A stretch of 64,000 nucleotides of DNA from Psettodes erumei (GCA_016785225.1 JAFBJZ010000657.1:62001-126000), one strand, 5' to 3'. Counted from the first letter of the stretch, positions 40,201 to 54,093 are shown. Made by a program: numbers and translations. The notes: generated by a model not told the origin, from the sequence alone.

Positions 40201-43200
40201 TCGTACATTCATTTGCTATATCACCACAATGCCATCTCAATTACCATCTGAGCACTGAAGTTAAAGAGGCCAACAGAGGGAAAGAAACGGCAGCAGCTCG
40301 TTTTCTCTCAAGCAAAACACAATTTTTAACAAGGAGAACCAGAGGAAGAGGGAGAAGTATAAATGAATAGTATGAAGAGTCAGGATGAATAGGGGAGGAA
40401 ATTGTGTTGGGAACAATATTAAGTAAGGCTTGATACACAGAGAAAAAGCTGACAGGAAGGTTGAAATGGATGATGAATGAATGGCTGAAGGAAAGCAAAG
40501 CAAAACTCAGACAGATAAAAGACACAGAGAAAAGGAGTGAGTCATACAACCTCTAAAAATATAGGTGATCAAAGATGACTGGTGAGAATATATGGTAGTG
40601 GAGATGCTGCCATGAGTGAACTAGATTCTTCTATGTTAGGAAACCTTTTCGATACGGGTTCAAAAATTTTCCAGTCAGTTATGAAAAAGCCAAAAGGTAT
40701 TGGTGTGTCAAAAATCCTGAGAGATACACAACACTGCCCACACATTTTCAAAGAAAGTAAAAGCCCTGCTTAACAAATTTAAAGCTCTGGAATGAAGCCA
40801 AGTTTAGGTGTAATGTTTTTCAGATCAAAGAAAAACATGTATTAACATGGTCTTATAACATTTCATGGGTGACTCTTCCTATTTCAGTTGTTCAATAAAA
40901 AACACTGCATACTGTGTTAAGAGTAAAAGATAATGCCAATAATGCCACTAATGACTCCAATTACTTTTTTCAATTTTATCCATAAACAGAGCAGTTGTTT
41001 GTTTTACTCATTTTACTGTTTGACATATGAAAACATGTCTAATACTACAGAATGGTATCCAATCAGTGAATTACTCATAACATCATCATTTTTATTCATT
41101 TTCTACACTTTATAAAATAACAACCATTTCATGTACAGGAGAAGAAGAAAATATATTTTGCCAATTAAACCCGTGCTGCCCTGACTTAAATGACTCATCA
41201 AACCATAGTTAAAAGGAGTTTGACTACAGTCACAGCAGAAGGATGGCGCATTAGGGTCATTTCTTTGAACTCCTCAAGAAACATTCTGATTAACTGTCTG
41301 TACCAGAGATCAAACTGCTCATCATACCTGATGGAAAGGGTCCTTCCTCATGTTACGGCTGGCCAGTGGCTCATCAAAGGGGAACACCACAGAGTAGTTC
41401 TTAGCATACGACTCGTGGCTCCTCTCTCTGATCCAGCGTTTGTTGTCTGTCAGCGAATTATGGAAACGCCTGACACAGGAAGGAGAGGAATTCAAAAGAT
41501 TAATGCTCATTAAAAGTAACAATCATTCAGACTTCATTAAAACTTTATTATTATTCTTGTTCCTGCTGCCCTTTGATAAAAATCAGAAGCTCAAAAACCA
41601 TGTTCAGCGTTGTAGAGTGGCACCAAACCTATGAAACCTCCAGTGGTAACTGCTCAGAAACCTTTGTGTTTAAATGAAGAATTTGTGTGCACTAATGTAC
41701 CTGATGTCGTATCCATACATATCCTTTTCAGGACGGCCGTGTATGATCCAGTGGGCCAGCTCTCTACCACAACCACCTCCCAGCATCATACCTGACACAG
41801 AAAGAGCAAGGGTGACAGAGAAACTGTTTGCTTTGGACTACAACTGCAACAACTTCACTATCAGTAAATCTCCATTTGACCAGTTCACAGAGAAAATACT
41901 CATCAATACTCATCAAAATTCCCAGAGACCAAGGTGACAACAGTATTTTGGACTGGTTATCAAACAAAGCTAATTAAGACAGCTTGGACTGATAAAATTT
42001 GATGGGTATATTTAATTTTCTGACATGTTATAAATTACAAAGAAGAAAATAATTCTGTGATCAGTATAAAGAAAAAAGGGACTGTTACTTACAGAATAAA
42101 TACACTGTGTTTTATATCAGATTCAAGTACAAGCACTATTTAAGAAATGTGTGGATAATCTAAACAAAAAATATGACATCTCTCCCCTTCACTTGGGGGT
42201 TGCCTGAGGTACACAAAGGCAGTTGTTGTCCTCTGCCGCAGCTTCTGCATGTCATATGAGCTACATACAGTAGGATTGTTTTGACCTTTCTTCTGTCATT
42301 TGACCCTTGCTCGCAGTTGCCCCCAAGCAATCTGACCTCATCAGCTACACCCAGCGGCTGGAGCATTCTGTTTATTTTGAACAAATGCACACTGGCAATA
42401 CAATATTTTATCCATCCAGTAACAAAACCTGCTTGGTTAATGAGCTGCTCCCTTTTAGTAACCCCCTTCTTGTCTTGCATTGCTCACAATTTGCATATAT
42501 CATATGTTTGTGTGTCTGTTTGTGTGTGTGTGTGTGTGTTGTGCACATATACACACGCCTGCACAGCACCAATATGCATCAGCACAACCAGTGTGTCCTT
42601 GTATCCCTCCATCTCTCACAGCATCCCCTCTTCTTCTATCTCTCATCACTGCACTCATCTACAGGCTCTGTCACTCCAGGTCAAGCCTGGGTGGACGTTT
42701 GAATGGCGGGCCGGATGGATAGATGGATGGACGAGTGGGTGCAGGGTTGGAGAGATAGAGGGAGGAGGGAGAGAAGGGGATGATGGAGTTCTCCCAAGAT
42801 GCCATGGAGATGGCCAGCAAGGCAAGGTGGCATTGATAAATGTACCCAAAGATAACCACACTGATGTGTGAGTGAGTATCTGCATGCGAACCCTCATGCT
42901 CGTGTTTCCACTCATCTCCCCATCCCACCTCTCAGCCTCTTTGCTTCCCCATTCCTTCCCCACTCTATTATTGTTCATTTATGCTGTGCAAACATTTGTT
43001 CCTTTCCATCATTATCCTTCTCCTCTGCATTCCATCTGCATTGCTCTCAGATCGTCTTTGCTCTTTTCTGTCATTTACAGTGAGGTAGCTAGCAATTCTA
43101 AAGACGCTTTTCAAATAGGGAGAAAACACATAATTGTATTTATTCTTCTTTATCATTGCAACCCAGTCATTATTTATTTGTTTTTGTGTGATAAAGTGAC

Positions 43201-46200
43201 AAACAGAGAGATATTTCCCTCACCAGGAGGATACAGAAAAAGGGGGAGTAGATAGCAACACGTGTGTGTCTTTCAAACTCCTGCTTTGTGTGGTCATGCT
43301 GTGTGTACATCGGAATGTTCTTGCCATGCATCGCTGATGGAAGACCCCCTATTATCATGTCACTGTTACCACGTGTGTGATAATTTAAAACACAGTCTAG
43401 ATGATGAGGGGACTGCAATATTTTACCCATCTCCATTTAGACAGGAACATTTTTACTTGCATAAAAAGGCTGATGCATTGTTTTCATTAAAACTGTATGT
43501 ACCCATTATTTTTCATTCATCATTTAATCTATGACTAAATTAAAATCCTGTAGCAATTTCCAAAAATCAAAGGTGATGTCTTCAATTATTAGGTTTTTTT
43601 GTCAACGAGCAAGCCTAAACTCAGATGTTAATAATGAACTATTGAATATTTACCTCTTTTTTTGCTTTGCTTTTGCATTTTTGTGGCTATGAATCATCTG
43701 TACCACCTCTCTGCAGCTCAAGCTATTGTCATAAAAGCTCTGGAGCTCAACCCTGTAGTCATTTGGATTTCTTTCTGTCTCTTAGCACTAATGGTCATTA
43801 CTTTACCCTTTTCGCCCCCTCCTTCTATGTTTTTCAAACTGCTGAGACACTTATATTCTAGTGTCAGAGCTCATCATTGAGTGAAGTAATGGACTTAGGT
43901 TGTTATGTGCACATTTATGTGTTAGTGTGTGTCCTCCATGGACTCCAGAAGTACTCCATTATTCATTTGTACCTTGAGAGTGTCCACATACATTGGCAAA
44001 GGCTGGGTCAAAGCCGAGGAAATAAACACTCTTTGACCATTTCTCCTCGCTTGTTTTTTTTCCTGTTTATTTAACATATTTTATTTTCTTTGAAGATTCA
44101 TCCAAACTTTATAGCCCTACTTCTTCACGTTTCCATGGGGAAAAGCTCAAAATCATGATGTGTTTGAAAGCATCCATCAGTCAGTATCATTCATTTTAGC
44201 TCAAGTTTATTAAGTTAACGGTTTGACTGGAGATGTCTTTACACTCTGATATAATCAAGAACTCTGTATTTCTCTCCCCTTGTCCTCCTTTGTTTCTTTG
44301 AAAGGCATTCTCAATTTGATCTTTCTGCCCCTTCAGCACTTACCAGCGCTGTTGAAGCCACATCCCAAGAAGAAACCTCTGACCTCTGGCGCTTCTCCCA
44401 TCAACGGCTTATGGTCTGCAGTGAATGATTCTGAAATCAGACAGCAAGAGAAACTTTGTGGGTAACAGAGGAAATAAATATAGAGTATGCAAACTAATCA
44501 TTGAGGTGAACTATTATCCTAAAATGCTTTTATGTGTAAAAGCTCCAGTGCCAAGTAGAATGTATCCTTCATGTCTTTCAAAGGCTCATACAGTTAAGGG
44601 ATACAGTTAGCCCTTTGGAGAATGGAGAATTATGGAGAATTACAATGAATCTTGCTTACACTAACTGTAACACTAATGTAGTCCAGTGTAGTGTGTAAGT
44701 GTTGGAACTTGGTTAAATTAAGAGAGAGAGAGAGAGAGAATGCCAACTAAGCACACAAATATACTATGAAACTGCCTCACCTCACCTCAACCACTTTGGC
44801 AAGGTGATATTGTCTGGACATGGAGTCAGGCTTGAGCTAATCAAACCATCTTCTCTACATACATAACATAGCCTGCTAGTTTAGGTATTCAAGAGCAGTG
44901 TGGGAGCAGTGAATGAGATATTTCACAGATGGACACATTTCACTGTGTGTACCTGGTCCACAGACAGTGGACTTGATGCCTGTCTGCTCCAGATCAGGGA
45001 CTCTGTTGATTGCACCCTCAATATGTTGCATGAATACATCCCAGTCCAGGTCAAACAAACTGAAGGCGAACTTATCAGACACCTGGGAAAAATCACACCA
45101 ACAACTTTTAAAAAAACTACACACAAACAAAGTCTAAGGTTTTAAATCCTGCCAAAACACGTGTGTCAAAAAAGTGTACTGAATGCTGTACTGAAGGATC
45201 ATTGTTGTCAGTTTTTAAATATCTCTTCTATTGTAAGTGTCGTATGCGTCTCTCGACAATAGTGCATTTTAAAATTGTCTGATTTTTCTTTTTATATTCA
45301 AACCTGTTTTCCTATTCAAAACTGTATTGTAGAGACCCAACAGTGAGAGAGAGGCACACACTGCAGCCACATCACATCCTGTAAAGAGTGTGTTGAATCG
45401 ACTCTTTCTAACCATTGAATCAACATCTGTCAAATCAAACACTCCCCTCTCAGTTCCTTGTCCAAGCTTTAATTTGCTCCCATCTGGACTTCTGCGACTG
45501 CATTCTTGTCAGCTGGGCCAAAACACAGCCTTGAGCCTCCTACATCTCATGCCTTGAAAATGCTGCCCTCCTACACTAATCTGGCTGACTCAGGGTGCTC
45601 ACAATCAAAAAAATCCAGCGCATCAGCTTGTGCCCTGTGCTGTTATTTCTATCCACATTTCTCCCTATATCCTGGTACTGATCCGGTCATCCCTGTACTC
45701 AAACTCAAACTTCCCAAAAAAGTCTTTCACAGAGTGACTGCTTTTTGGAGTCACTGCAGACATTCACTCTGGTTAACAGCATCAATTTACCAACCAAAAT
45801 GCAGATTATGTTAAATACAGACAGTTCTATGAGTTAAAAGCCTGCAGTTAGAAGAGCTAAGGGCGTACTGAAAGGAGTTCCTGTGGCTGTGCAATAAACG
45901 CAAGTGACACATTCAGTTTTGATTAAGACTCAAACGTCACATGAACATGCAAGCAGACAGTAGCTGCTTTCATGTGAACAAAGAATTCTGCATTATTACT
46001 GAGCACTGGCACTCAACCAGAGTATCTGAGGAGCTGTGCTCTTTGTCCTAGATGCTGCACTTCTCTCGATCCCTCCCAAGCCATCGATCCTGCTCATCTT
46101 CACTCAGCAGGCATCCTCTATTCTCTCCGTCTTCCTGCTAATTCTCTCTTCTGTATCTCCTCTCTTTCTTCCTCCATCCGCCTCAAGACATCAAAGCAAC

Positions 46201-49200
46201 GCTCAGCTTCAGAATGAGAACAAAAGAAGCTGCTTCTGCACAAAGAAATCCTCTAAAATGCAAAACCACTGAGGAGTCTGTAGACAGGGAAGTAGTCAGT
46301 CAGAAAGTCATGAAGTCACCCTGAGAGGCAAGGAGATATTATCAGTGTCCTTCCTTTGCATTTCCATAGCTCTTTCTAAAACATCAACAGGTTGAACCTT
46401 TCTTTACTTGTGAATGGTAGGGGTCCAGGATTACATTGCTTTGCAAGAGCACCTATTTGAATGAATCAATAAATAAAGTCCAACAGGAATGACTGAAAAA
46501 GTAAGGAGCTATACACCAGGGAACACCAGGGAATGAAAAGGAGCAAAGAGAACTGAACCTGTCTGCCCAGTTGACAAATTACTCCCAAAACCTTGAGAGA
46601 AAGTGCACATCCATTAGGACACAGGCCACCTGTTGATTCAAAGGTTTTATAAAAGATCAGTCTCCAAAGCTCATCGTTCTGCCTATTAGAAATGAAATAT
46701 CTAGTGGGAAACTTTGACAACAAATGACAAATACCTTTTTTTTATAATCTTGCATGTTTTCCTTTAAACCTCTTTTCTAATGTGTCAGTGTTTAATTGTC
46801 TTGACACAAGCCATGGAAGAACTTTTTTGTATTTCAGTTCAGTATTATTTTCGGTTTTAGTAGGTTTTTATACTTCTCGTCATGGACAAGTTAAACAAGA
46901 AAGTCTTAACCTAAGCATATTTATGCATATATTGGTACCTTTACACAGAAGCACACTATATACTCCTATCTTTCATTCTTTAGGCTAAGCTAATTTAATC
47001 ACATCCTGACTCCAGCTCGATACTTTGCTCCAAATTGTTTCAACATTTTCAGAAATATGCTTCTTCACTTTCTTGCCAATGGAGGGATGAGACGAGGGAT
47101 TGACAAGTCAGTGGTATCAGTCTTCTCATCCTGGCAAGAAATCAAATAAACATATTTCCCAAAATGTCAAAACTTTTCACAGGGTAAATTTTGATCAAAG
47201 AACAATTTCAATATTGGCCTTTTACTTACAAGAGAGAAATTCAAAATTTATGTTATTGCCAATTTTTAGAAGATCTGAAAATTTCCTTTCTGTGGAAAGA
47301 TTAGTGAATAAACACACACACACAGAGTTTTAAGAGGCCTATTCTAAATACAGTTCGACCTCCAAGTTATCCAACAGTAAGTAATGAAGTCAATGGATAG
47401 AAAAACAGGGTAAATAAGAGATGAGGTCAAACTGACAGAGAGAATGAAAAGTGTATAAACAGAATTAAAGTTTATTCAGCTCCCTAATTGAGCTTTTTGA
47501 CTTTAAGTCAAACTAGACTGACATGACATCACTTCTCTATCGCAGACACACAGACAGTCAATTTGTGGGCTTTCAAAGTCTCCAAGTGATTGACAGAGAG
47601 TGAGACAGGTGATCATTAGTTACTACAGTTTTCAAGCTTACCTCATCCCAGAAGATGGGGTTTTGTTCATAGCCACCCACAGAAAGTGCGTCACCTTGGA
47701 GACGCAAGTACACTGAGGCATCATGGTCCCTGACATTTGGCATGTTCTGCAAAGAAGATAATATACATTGAGAGTTTTCACTTTCATTTTGTCATTCATC
47801 ATTTCTTTGTCAGTCTTAATGAAAAAAGATAATACAAAATAATAGAGCTTCAACTTTTATCTAAAAAACTAATGACTGTCTGACTGGCAGCTAAATCTGT
47901 AAAATTAATTACTGTAAAATATTAATTAATGACTCTCAACTACCTGAAACCACACCATTATTATTTAAAAAAAAACAAAAAAAACAATTCTTTAAAGCTA
48001 TGCTGCGATGAAAATTGTCAAGAAAGCAGCTGAAAAAACAAGTTATCTTAAAAAGCAAATTGTCCCTTTGCACCACACAGATTCTAATGTGGTATTCAGT
48101 GTGTGTTAGTACTTTACAAAGTGGCATATGTGCACAACAGTGGGACATAACCAACATAACAACCACATAAATCTTCAGCACCAGTGGCACCATACCATGA
48201 CATACCTTAACAAACCACAGTGTTATATGGTATCACAGCATTTGACAAACCATGAAATCTGCTTTTCAAAACACAGCAGAGGGAAATATTCATTCTCATG
48301 TGTCCCAGTAAATATTCTTGTACAAGTGTCTAATGAATGGTTACACTTTAAATTTGTTATGCCATTTATATTCATTCTGTCATGAGTGATTTTCAGTCCA
48401 AAGCCAATTGGTTCTCTGGGTACAAAACCAAAATACCAGCGAGCAAGCTGACATTTGGGAAATGGGCTCATTACGTTAAATAAAAGCAAAACTGCTCCAT
48501 TCCTATTTCTTCTGTGCTCAGTACGACAACCCTGCTATCTTTTAAATTTAAAGTCGCCACAGCCTTTCAGGACAAAATCATTATCTATTCATACACAGAC
48601 CTGCAGCCAGCATGAGATGTTTGACCTGACACACCCTGCTGGGAAACAGACTTCCGAGTGGCATCCGAGTGTGACGTTGTGTGTGCGGGCTGCTGTCAGT
48701 GTGCATGATGTAGCAGTAATGCTTGTTAAGCTGCTCTTAAGGGAAGCTCTGACAGCCCATCTAAAACTCATCAGCTTCAAGAGGATGAGCACAGTTATGC
48801 ACGTGCACACTAACTATACAGTAAATCTAACACACCCACAAGACTGGCAGTCATAGAGTTACAGTGGACCATGTTTCATTTCGCATACAACCATGCACAC
48901 TTCACTAATGTTACCAACAAGCACACAGACTGGGCTATTATAGGCTGAAATCTGTGTGGACATAGTGCCCCCTGTTGGTTACATAAACTTAATACAGATA
49001 CAGATTCCATGGGAAATTCAATGAACAATAAAATCTTAATTACAATAATACAGTCTATGAGGACTGACTGAATACTGCGTTATAAATTAGCCAATTACTT
49101 ATTCTATTCTATAGATTAGAACAGAGTAGAAATTAAATGTCCACCAGTGGGAAAGCACCTTATAAAACCGCAAGAACTGATCATATATTGTATGCTATAA

Positions 49201-52200
49201 TAAAACAAGGAAAAATTCAGATAGAATACTTAGGATCAAGCAGAAATAAGTAACTGTGGAGAAAGACACTGTATGTGGCTCAGTTTTTAAAATGCTGGTT
49301 GCACTTGGATTAAAAGACAAAAATTTCCTGGTTGCCAAAGGCACCTTTATCACTTCCTCTCCAGTTATTTTGCTGGCAAGACCAACTATTCCAGTCGAAC
49401 CAAGTCAACGACAATACAGGAATTTCTGAACCATTTGATAGCAAGCTGTGGGGGCCTACAAGCAAGATTTGCTCATGGCTGATTTTATAATACGTCTCTA
49501 ATCATAATCAAGCTGTTTAGATATGTCAGATGATGGTCATACCTGTATGCCTTCAATTCTCTCTGTCACTACATAGGCATGATGCATCGCTACGAGAGGC
49601 ACCTTGACTCCGGCCATTTCCCCCAGCTTTGTGGCCCACACACCTGTAGGTAACACAACAGAGACAAAAAGTGCAAATCAAAATCACCTAGACAAAGGTA
49701 ATTTAAGCAAAAAAATAATGATGATTTTAATTCAAACCTCTATGCAACCTCACTTTTACTTCTTTATATCTCCCTGAGATGCATCAACATTACCTTACTC
49801 AACCTCAACCCAACACAATTTTTTTTTACACCTCAAACAAAATCACAGTCCTTGCCACCTTTTTCTGTCTGTGGGAACACAAGTTAGCTGATTTGCCCGA
49901 ATCTCACCTGCACAGTTCACCACACAAGGTGTGTCAATGGTCCCATGAGGGGTCTCCACTGCCTTCACCCGTTTCACCCCAAGGTCATCTGTCTGCACTT
50001 TAATACCAGTCACAGGGCAGTTCTCAATCACCTGATTATAAGAGGAAAGTGTAAATTTACTCACATGCAACACAAAGATACAGCATGTATGCTGCTCCAC
50101 CCTTGCAGGAGTCCCTGTATGTAATGCACAGAGGAGTTGTACAGTAAACCAACAGAATGAGGCCATTTAATATTTGCCCATATGAGGATGAGAAAAGATT
50201 GTTATTCATAAGTGAAGGTTTTATTTCTACAAAGTTGCAAATTGGTATGAGATAGCTCTGAGACAATTTGCCACTACTTGCTACTTCATATTTTCATAAT
50301 GTCTAAAAGATTATTTTACAATAAACTGGTGAGATGCTTAAAAAATCTTATTAAACTGTAAAGCACATACTTTTGGAAAGTGCATGTTGGGGCTCAACAT
50401 CTCCACAAACATTACAATAAATACTGTTTACCATAGTGATCACATGGTTTCATGTTGTTTTCAAGTTGTTTTAGAATGATAAGACTAAGTACAATAATCC
50501 AGGCATTGTGACATTTTTTAGGACAGTGTCTTTTGGATCTCACAGCCTGCTTCCAAGCACCTGTGCCTGCTTACCTCTACCATACTTTTGCATAAAATTC
50601 CCTATAAAAGCAAAGACCATCATAAATGCAAAGGTCATACATACTGTAGACTTAGATCAGCAAAGAAGAAATATGGTTGTATGTGACCGATCTGTATTTC
50701 TTATAATAAACTCCAATCACAAATGTGTATATGTTCAAATGTTCCATATGATGTATAAGAAATGTAAACAAAAAATAAAATATCAGCATGTCACTGCACA
50801 TTACCGTGGCTCCCCTGGCAGAGGCAGCCCTGGTCAGGGTGGTACAGGTGCCTGCTGGGTCCATGGTGCCATCTTTTGGTACATACAAAGTCCCATACAG
50901 ATCACTGACGTTCATCAGAGGATACAGGTCCTTGGTCTCCGAAGGTGACAGCACATAGGACTCAATGCCGTAAACTTTACCCAGCTAGAAATGAGGGGAT
51001 ATGTCATATTTTATTATTTTATTCATCCAAAGTGATGAATTGTATCCCCTTATTCTGTACTAAATGAGTTCTTAATCGAAAATATATCAAGACTTTGCAT
51101 CAGATCAACATTAAAACAAATTGTTGTCTTTTCTGACACCACATCAGTGCTGTACAATCTCATAAAGGAAAGCAAATTGGAATTAAACAAATTTCCATTT
51201 CCTATGAAGCATTCATTGGAGACAGCACTACACTACACAATTTATTTATAGCTGCTCTCCAAAAGATACCTGAGGGTATAATCCCAAAACATCAAGATTG
51301 TTGATCTGATTAATGTTGATTTCTTTTTTTAAATAAAGATTTAAACCAAAAACATGTTTAACCATTTTAATTTCAAACAGAAAAAAAGATTCAGCAGTTG
51401 AGCAACTAAATGGGGATGACCTAAATTGATACACTTCAAGCCTCTGTTGATAGAAATTGCTAGGAAAAAGTTGTCTCTTCCTATAAATACCGTCTTTTTT
51501 GGATGATTTCTTAACTGGTAAGAGCAGCTGGACACAAAGAGAAAACTTCACATAACATTCAAAAAAGTCAAAGATAAAAAACCTGTGGGGTTTCAAGTGA
51601 ACTTTGAACTACTCCACTGCACATAATCACAAATAATCAAGATAAACATTGCCTCTTCTCTCTCTCACATGCAACGTTGAATAGTTAAAACCCAAATATT
51701 ACAGTTGCATTTTAAAGCCCTGAGCAGTAGTAACAGTAGTTCAAAATCTATTTCACCCCGTTCAAATGTAATTCTGCCAACCTGTAACATTACACAACAG
51801 GGGGAAGCACACACACATGACGTTTCTCTCAGGTATGGTATTTTGGCATTTGTAGTAAAAGTGGTCATTATACCAATAACGGGATATTTCCTTAGTGGCA
51901 ATGCCCTAAGCATAAAAAAGAATCAGTAAATTTACATGCAAAAATAAAAAGATGTGTTATGTGAAGAATGCATGTGAATGAATGTGTCTCCTACACATAA
52001 ACTTGTTTTGGAGCTATGGTTTTCTTTTGACAATGCAACAGAAAATGTAATTATTATGATAAATTAAGTTTGTTTCAAGCTGTGAAATGGTCAAATTAAA
52101 GAGTTATTTCTTAGAAAATATCATTACAGGGAACAGTACTGATTTCATTCTTGATATTCCTACAAAAGCACAGCACATACCAAAATCCACCCTTGCACAA

Positions 52201-53547
52201 GACACATCTCGTGTCCCGTGATATCGCTTAATCTCTTACCCAACCATGCAGTTATACTTTCCTCATGATCTTTTTCCTTACCGACATGAGGCGCTTGTAC
52301 TCGTCCAGTCTCTGCTTGTTGGAGGCGATAAACAGTCCTCCATTCTGGATCCAGCCTGTGTGGAGACCTGTCTCCTCTTCCAGGTCTTTGCTGATCACAT
52401 TCCTGGTGTGGGCCAAGAGCTCCACCTCAACATCACTGGGACGGAGCTGCCACAGCAAGCCTGGTGAGCAGTGACAGATACATCAGTGGACGTACAACAA
52501 TACAAGAACAAATGTCCAGCATGTGAGCACACGTGAAGGTGATCATACAAACACACACCTATAAACCCTTCATCTACAAAGACCTAGTTTAGATTTGAAG
52601 TAAAGGTTTCAAAGAATATACTGTAGGTTCATAAGTAAAGAGTAAGAGATAATTTGGGTGTTCAACATTTGAGCAAGCATTACCTCAGGAATATATGCAG
52701 TCCTTAGACCCATCCAGATTCTTATAGTTTGTTACCTGCAGTGTGCCAGGTGGTGCCAGCAGTAAGTCTGTCTCTCTCCAGCAGGACCACATTGGTCATT
52801 CCCATTTTAGCCAGGTGGTAGACGGTCTGACAGCCCAGACTGCCTCCTCCTATCACCACTGCATCCGCTGACCTGAGGCAGGTGGCAGATTATATGTCTT
52901 TCAAAGTGGGGTAAGGACGATGCCACTAACTCAAATCAGTGCCAGAAATAAATCATATAAATAACTTGCTTTCAGTAACATAAAGGAATATTTTTTGCAC
53001 CTGGACTTAAAGAAATGAAAAAAATTGCATATCCACAGCTGCCATTAATCCACATTTTTATGTGTTTCATTAAACTGATGATCAAATATTTTGTTTTCAA
53101 ACCTTTTGTAGACCTGAAAGTTCCACAGAACCTCTACAATCTGTTACATTAACTGGTCCATTATCACAATCACGTACTGATCCATCACTTAGATATCAAA
53201 TTACCCAGCTTTGTGCCTAATCATCATCCAAAATTATCATGTTAATGTAAAAAAAAATCAAAATAGAGGCCAATCTTAAATTGTAAAATCCACTGGAAGT
53301 GAACAGGCACTTTTACAGCACTTACTGTTGTACAGTAAGCACTCCTTCCATCCAAAGCTCACCTGGGTAAAGGTTTGGTGGGACCAGAGGAGACTCCATC
53401 TGCTTGTTTGAGTGTCTTCTCATAGGGTACACTTTTTTCCGTGGTGAGCTCTGAGCTGTAGGACCGAGCACCTGTGCGGCACAAAGGAGAAAGCGGAGGG
53501 CGCACTGCGAGCGCCATCCGCCGAACTGCACTCCCCAGAAAGGCCAT
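26221..53547 (-). CDS. sardh: Sarcosine dehydrogenase, mitochondrial, complete, 21 coding exons
   Basis: Mitochondrial-matrix flavoprotein that oxidatively demethylates sarcosine to glycine, passing the one-carbon unit to tetrahydrofolate and electrons to ETF (choline/betaine catabolism). Coding exons in transcription order: 53547-53363, 52872-52736, 52460-52282, 50984-50805, 50031-49908, 49643-49543, 47746-47642, 45082-44953, 44430-44344, 41791-41701, 41469-41328, 37334-37251, 36955-36842, 36624-36486, 34791-34678, 34395-34248, 30876-30783, 28598-28436, 28135-27967, 27594-27459, 26349-26221. They sum to 2751 nt (916 aa; human 918) with unbroken phase. Residues 1-33 are Arg-rich without acidic residues, fitting a transit peptide. 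A dinucleotide-binding GGGSLG lies at 70-75. His105 in TTWHTAG is the family's covalent-FAD position. Aminomethyltransferase (GCV_T-like) folate domains fill roughly the second half. The start follows an acceptor ending CCACAG, so the 5' UTR is split. dmgdh and pdpr are the related alternatives; segment-by-segment identity and linkage to dbh favour sardh. Introns hold only the listed repeats. Confidence 0.96.
29849..29937. repeat. Two-copy tandem duplication, about 45-bp unit, in sardh intron 17
   Basis: Copy 1 (29849-29896) and copy 2 (29897-29937) both run from GAATTCAAT to ATCTAACAG. They differ mainly by one G/C substitution and a 7-base difference in an internal A-run, so the duplication is fairly young. 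Confidence 0.9.
30227..30260. repeat. (TG)n microsatellite in sardh intron 17
   Basis: Uninterrupted TG units (CA on the transcribed sense strand of sardh). A shorter imperfect CA stretch lies nearby at about 30112-30137. Confidence 0.95.
31623..31679. repeat. (TG)n microsatellite in sardh intron 16
   Basis: About 28 uninterrupted TG units, one of the longest perfect runs in the window. Confidence 0.97.
32230..32400. repeat. Degraded teleost dispersed repeat with CCTAACC-type core
   Basis: The order of parts is a short CA run, a segment reading about 'gcattgacctcagtgcattgtggaca', a CCTAACCTTAACC core, then 'cctcattagaaccctgaag', 'tactggtaccaacaagg' and 'gggtttgtttactc'. This order matches a repeat type I recall from many teleost introns. 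The name and boundaries are not verified. It lies in sardh intron 16. Confidence 0.45.
35284..35362 (+). mobile_element. 3' tail of a truncated LINE/SINE retroelement
   Basis: The segment reads 'ttccccagtctgggatcaat', then AAAGT, then a tandem ATCT array (35327-35362, one interruption). A 'TTCCC...GGGATTAATAAAGT' end followed by ATCT-type tandem units is characteristic of 3' ends of teleost CR1/L2-type (for example Maui) LINEs and SINEs sharing that tail. Only the last 40 or so bases of the body are recognisable, so it is a heavily 5'-truncated insertion in sardh intron 14. Confidence 0.65.
35581..35610. repeat. (GA)n microsatellite in sardh intron 14
   Basis: GA dinucleotide run with one interruption (GAGGGA) near its left end. 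Confidence 0.93.
37206..37245. repeat. (TG)n microsatellite abutting the sardh exon 12 donor
   Basis: On the sardh sense strand the exon is followed by GTAAGACACACA..., so the CA repeat starts at about intron position +6 and continues for about 20 units. Confidence 0.97.
42521..42539. repeat. Short (TG)n microsatellite in sardh intron 9
   Basis: TG dinucleotide run. A decayed GGAT/GATG-type repetitive patch lies downstream at about 42713-42745. Confidence 0.9.
44721..44740. repeat. (AG)n microsatellite in sardh intron 8
   Basis: Uninterrupted AG dinucleotide run. Confidence 0.95.
45440..45780 (+). mobile_element. Possible degraded non-LTR retrotransposon fragment (reverse-transcriptase C-terminal region)
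   Basis: In one plus-strand frame 45470-45515 reads [15 protein letters not shown], which resembles the '(R/H)LDYCNSLL' segment near the end of the reverse-transcriptase domain of many teleost CR1/L2/Rex-type LINEs. It is followed by LENAA, resembling the usual 'IQNAAAR' segment. Stops and frame breaks interrupt the rest, so it would be a dead relic. Similarity is by eye over a short stretch, and chance resemblance cannot be excluded. It lies in sardh intron 7. Confidence 0.35.
48963..48981. promoter_or_regulatory. Strong CTCF-like motif in sardh intron 6
   Basis: TAGTGCCCCCTGTTGGTTA matches about 15 of 19 positions of the CTCF core consensus as I recall it (TAGCGCCCCCTGGTGGCCA), including the invariant GCCCCCT and TGG. 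Occupancy cannot be known from sequence. Confidence 0.4.
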
Positions 53548-54093
53548 GGTCCCTGTGGGCAGTCAGGACACAGAGGGACAGTGTGTTAAGAAGCAGAAGC
53601 ATTTGTGGATTGTATTGTGCTAAATATGAAAAGTATCAGAATAATGTCATGTAAACGTGACTAATTTTAAGGTAATTTATCAAGAGTTCAGAACATCACA
53701 CATGACATGTCACATATGTCTCCATCTGCTTCTGGTTGTTGGAGAAATGTTACACTTTCTCTTTATTCAGATTTACATTTGAGGTATGACTCCACCAAAT
53801 GAGATTGTGCATATTTTACATATGGTAGAAAAGCTTCCAGTAAAGTTGGGTAAAACAATTAGGGATAATGTCATAAACTCTGGTTCGTGAGCAAACACCA
53901 GCCTCTGTTACTGTCCTACATTTCTACCAGCCTGCTATTTGCTGCAATTTTAACTCCCACGAGATGACGGTCAGGGTAAACAAAACTCCTCTATGGAGAT
54001 CCAAGGTTCAGTGTCACATTATCGCTAAAAGAATAAAAAGATTAGTTAAACTGCAACTTTAACATGGTCACTGAATGACAGTCCCAAAGTTAA

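Noticed and set aside
42281..42871. 196-codon open frame on the plus strand in sardh intron 9
   Set aside because: It runs through a TG microsatellite and GGAT-type repeats. Overlapping frames are also open, which is typical of biased composition rather than coding.
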